Part shown: in pieces, positions 63,355 through 64,000 of the stretch | How positions within the stretch are numbered: position 1 is the stretch's first letter | Layout of the letters: every line of letters begins with the position of its first letter | The notes under the pieces: generated by a model | Databases searched by the model: none | Seen by the model: the letters and a program-made list of their open reading frames with translations, nothing else | What the model was told of the DNA's origin: nothing | Translations under genes and position numbers: made by a program | Assembly: GCF_000308715.1 (NCBI RefSeq) | Contig: NZ_BAGH01000190.1 | Coordinates: 1-64,000 of the forward strand | Direction of reading: 5' to 3' | DNA from: Nocardia tenerifensis NBRC 101015 | GTDB lineage: Bacteria > Actinomycetota > Actinomycetes > Mycobacteriales > Mycobacteriaceae | Length of the DNA stretch: 64,000 bases

Positions 63355-63447
63355 TTACGGGGTCGGTCCCGCCAGCGAATCGGCTGAAGAGGTGGCGCCG
63401 GGTGAATACTTGGCAAATTGGGGGTACGGACTATTACCGCCGGGCAT
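63355..63447 (-). CDS. Proline-rich leader peptide upstream of mgtC
   Basis: 30 residues, MPGGNSPYPQFAK... ending ...LAGPTP, six prolines. ATG 63447 has an excellent ribosome site GAGGAGG 7 bases upstream. It lies between the M-box riboswitch and mgtC, with 45 bases from its stop to the mgtC start. In enterobacteria, proline-rich leader peptides (MgtL, MgtP) sense low magnesium through ribosome stalling; the same logic is inferred here. No homology to those peptides beyond composition is claimed. Confidence 0.65.
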   Translation of the reverse strand: MPGGNSPYPQFAKYSPGATSSADSLAGPTP

Positions 63448-63546
63448 CCGGCTCACCTCCTCGGTCCATCGGCACACGACAAGCGTCGGCGTCATGTTTC
63501 TGATCGTTGCAGAGCACACCGGGGAAACCCGACAAAAACGCCGGTC

Positions 63547-63716
63547 AGTACCCCTCCTCGTAAGACCTTTGGCACTTCACGGCGTGAACCCGGGGTTCGG
63601 GAGCCAATCGGGATCACCCCTTAGGCCGGGGAGATCTGTCCTGACCCGGGGCGTCTCTCGACGTTCGGGGTCGCTGGCCTGTATCCGTGAAGGAGCCTCA
63701 GCGAACGATCGGTACC
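63547..63716 (-). promoter_or_regulatory. M-box (ykoK) magnesium riboswitch
   Basis: Minus-strand RNA shows the conserved M-box blocks in order: GCTGAGGCTCCT (63702-63691), ACGGATACAGGCCA, CGTCGAGAGACGCC (63663-63650), GGGTCAGGACAG, CTAAGGGGTGATCC (63624-63611) and GTGCCAAAGGTCTTACGA (63575-63558), the closing P1 strand pairing ACGA with TCGT near 63708. These match the Rfam M-box consensus core. M-box RNAs bind Mg2+ and shut expression in high magnesium. It controls mgtC and the ABC transporter. A T-run (GGCGTTTTTG, about 63538) follows the aptamer. Ends are approximate. Confidence 0.88.
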
Positions 63717-63727
63717 TTGCGCTGGCC

Positions 63728-63756
63728 AGTAAACACCCGAACGGAAACATTGGCAA
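63728..63756 (-). promoter_or_regulatory. Promoter of the M-box–mgtC transcript
   Basis: On the minus strand: -35 TTGCCA (63756-63751), 17-base spacer, -10 TTTACT (63733-63728), about 10 bases before the aptamer's first conserved strand. Confidence 0.6.
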
Positions 63757-63823
63757 CCCGGATGTGAGCGCGGTCGCACCCCGGCACCCAATCCTGTTGT
63801 GCCGGAGCCGAAGAACGCGCGGG

Positions 63824-64000
63824 TCAGGATCGGTAGAGCGAGCGGTACGCGGTGATCATCGCGACGCAGTGCTCGACGATCTCGTCGCGGGTGGCTCGCA
63901 GCGATCCGTTCAGCCAGGCGGAGAACATGCCCGCGTTGCCGCTGGCCATGGTGACCGCGGCGAGCCTGCGCTTGACCGGATCGTCGATGTGGGAGAACAG
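63824..64000 (-). CDS. TetR-family regulator, C-terminal fragment
   Basis: The last 58 residues (LFSHIDDPVKRRLAAVTMASGN...VAMITAYRSLYRS) of a protein whose start lies beyond the window. The segment NAGMFSAWLNGSLRATRDEIVEHCVAMITAYRSL matches the C-terminal dimer helices of TetR regulators. The DNA-binding part is not visible, so the assignment is moderate. Confidence 0.65.
   Translation of the reverse strand: MFSHIDDPVKRRLAAVTMASGNAGMFSAWLNGSLRATRDEIVEHCVAMITAYRSLYRS

Overview
The window is high-GC actinobacterial chromosome (roughly 70% GC by eye, dense short-gap gene packing, many ATGA/GTGA overlaps). Gene content points to a mycolic-acid actinomycete, most likely Nocardia or a close relative: blaI–M56 protease, a thioesterase and ureABC in the same order as mycobacterial Rv1845c-Rv1850, methylmalonyl-CoA mutase mutAB-meaB, LigC with its stand-alone polymerase domain, IdeR-type iron boxes, many TetR regulators and lipid-oxidising enzymes. 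I see no phage, insertion sequence, tRNA, rRNA or CRISPR array.

Layout. 1-1.9 kb: start of a DEAD-box helicase, then an M56 protease and its BlaI repressor. 1.9-5.9 kb: Fe-siderophore ABC importer (ATPase plus two permeases), divergent from a FhuF-like protein, with two IdeR boxes; the second box overlaps a promoter followed by a terminator and probably makes an iron-responsive sRNA (MrsI-like). 5.9-8.9 kb: thioesterase and ureABC. 8.9-10.8 kb: ArsR regulator and CorA transporter. 10.8-16.2 kb: operon of two ferritin-like proteins, a Baeyer-Villiger monooxygenase, an SDR and a 2Fe-2S reductase. 16.5-18.6 kb: small protein, cytosolic HtrA-like protease, TVP38 membrane protein. 18.7-24.1 kb: mutA-mutB-meaB. 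24.1-30 kb: PIN toxin-antitoxin, MarR/NAD(P)-binding pair, TetR/MMPL transporter pair. 30-31.1 kb: secreted hydrolase. 31.5-37.6 kb: six-gene overlapping operon starting with an AfsA-type butenolide synthase (AfsA, HAD phosphatase, MFS exporter, FAD monooxygenase, 57-aa protein, aldo-keto reductase): a candidate diffusible-signal pathway. 37.6-48.4 kb: amidohydrolase, nucleoside hydrolase, CoA-transferase, type II thioesterase, zinc-ribbon SDR, EphD-like hydrolase with divergent TetR, acyl-CoA dehydrogenase with TetR. 49.7-51.8 kb: LigC and its polymerase. 52.1-53.9 kb: cold-shock protein, flotillin and a small NfeD-like protein. 54.0-59.5 kb: two tandem paralogues with caspase-like protease, STAND ATPase and TPR regions, resembling NLR-type abortive-infection proteins. 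59.5-63.8 kb: MgtC and an ABC transporter without a binding protein, preceded by an M-box magnesium riboswitch and a proline-rich leader ORF. The end holds the C-terminus of another TetR.

How parts work together. Three environmental circuits are readable from DNA sites: iron (IdeR boxes over the siderophore importer and the putative sRNA), magnesium (M-box, leader peptide, MgtC-ABC), and a TetR circuit whose operator (TACCG-N-CAGTA type) occurs both at the EphD/TetR promoter and upstream of the ferritin-like/BVMO operon 29 kb away. The most novel candidates are the caspase-STAND-TPR pair, the AfsA operon with its unlisted small gene, and the RNA elements. Product names rest on motif recognition only; no database search was run.
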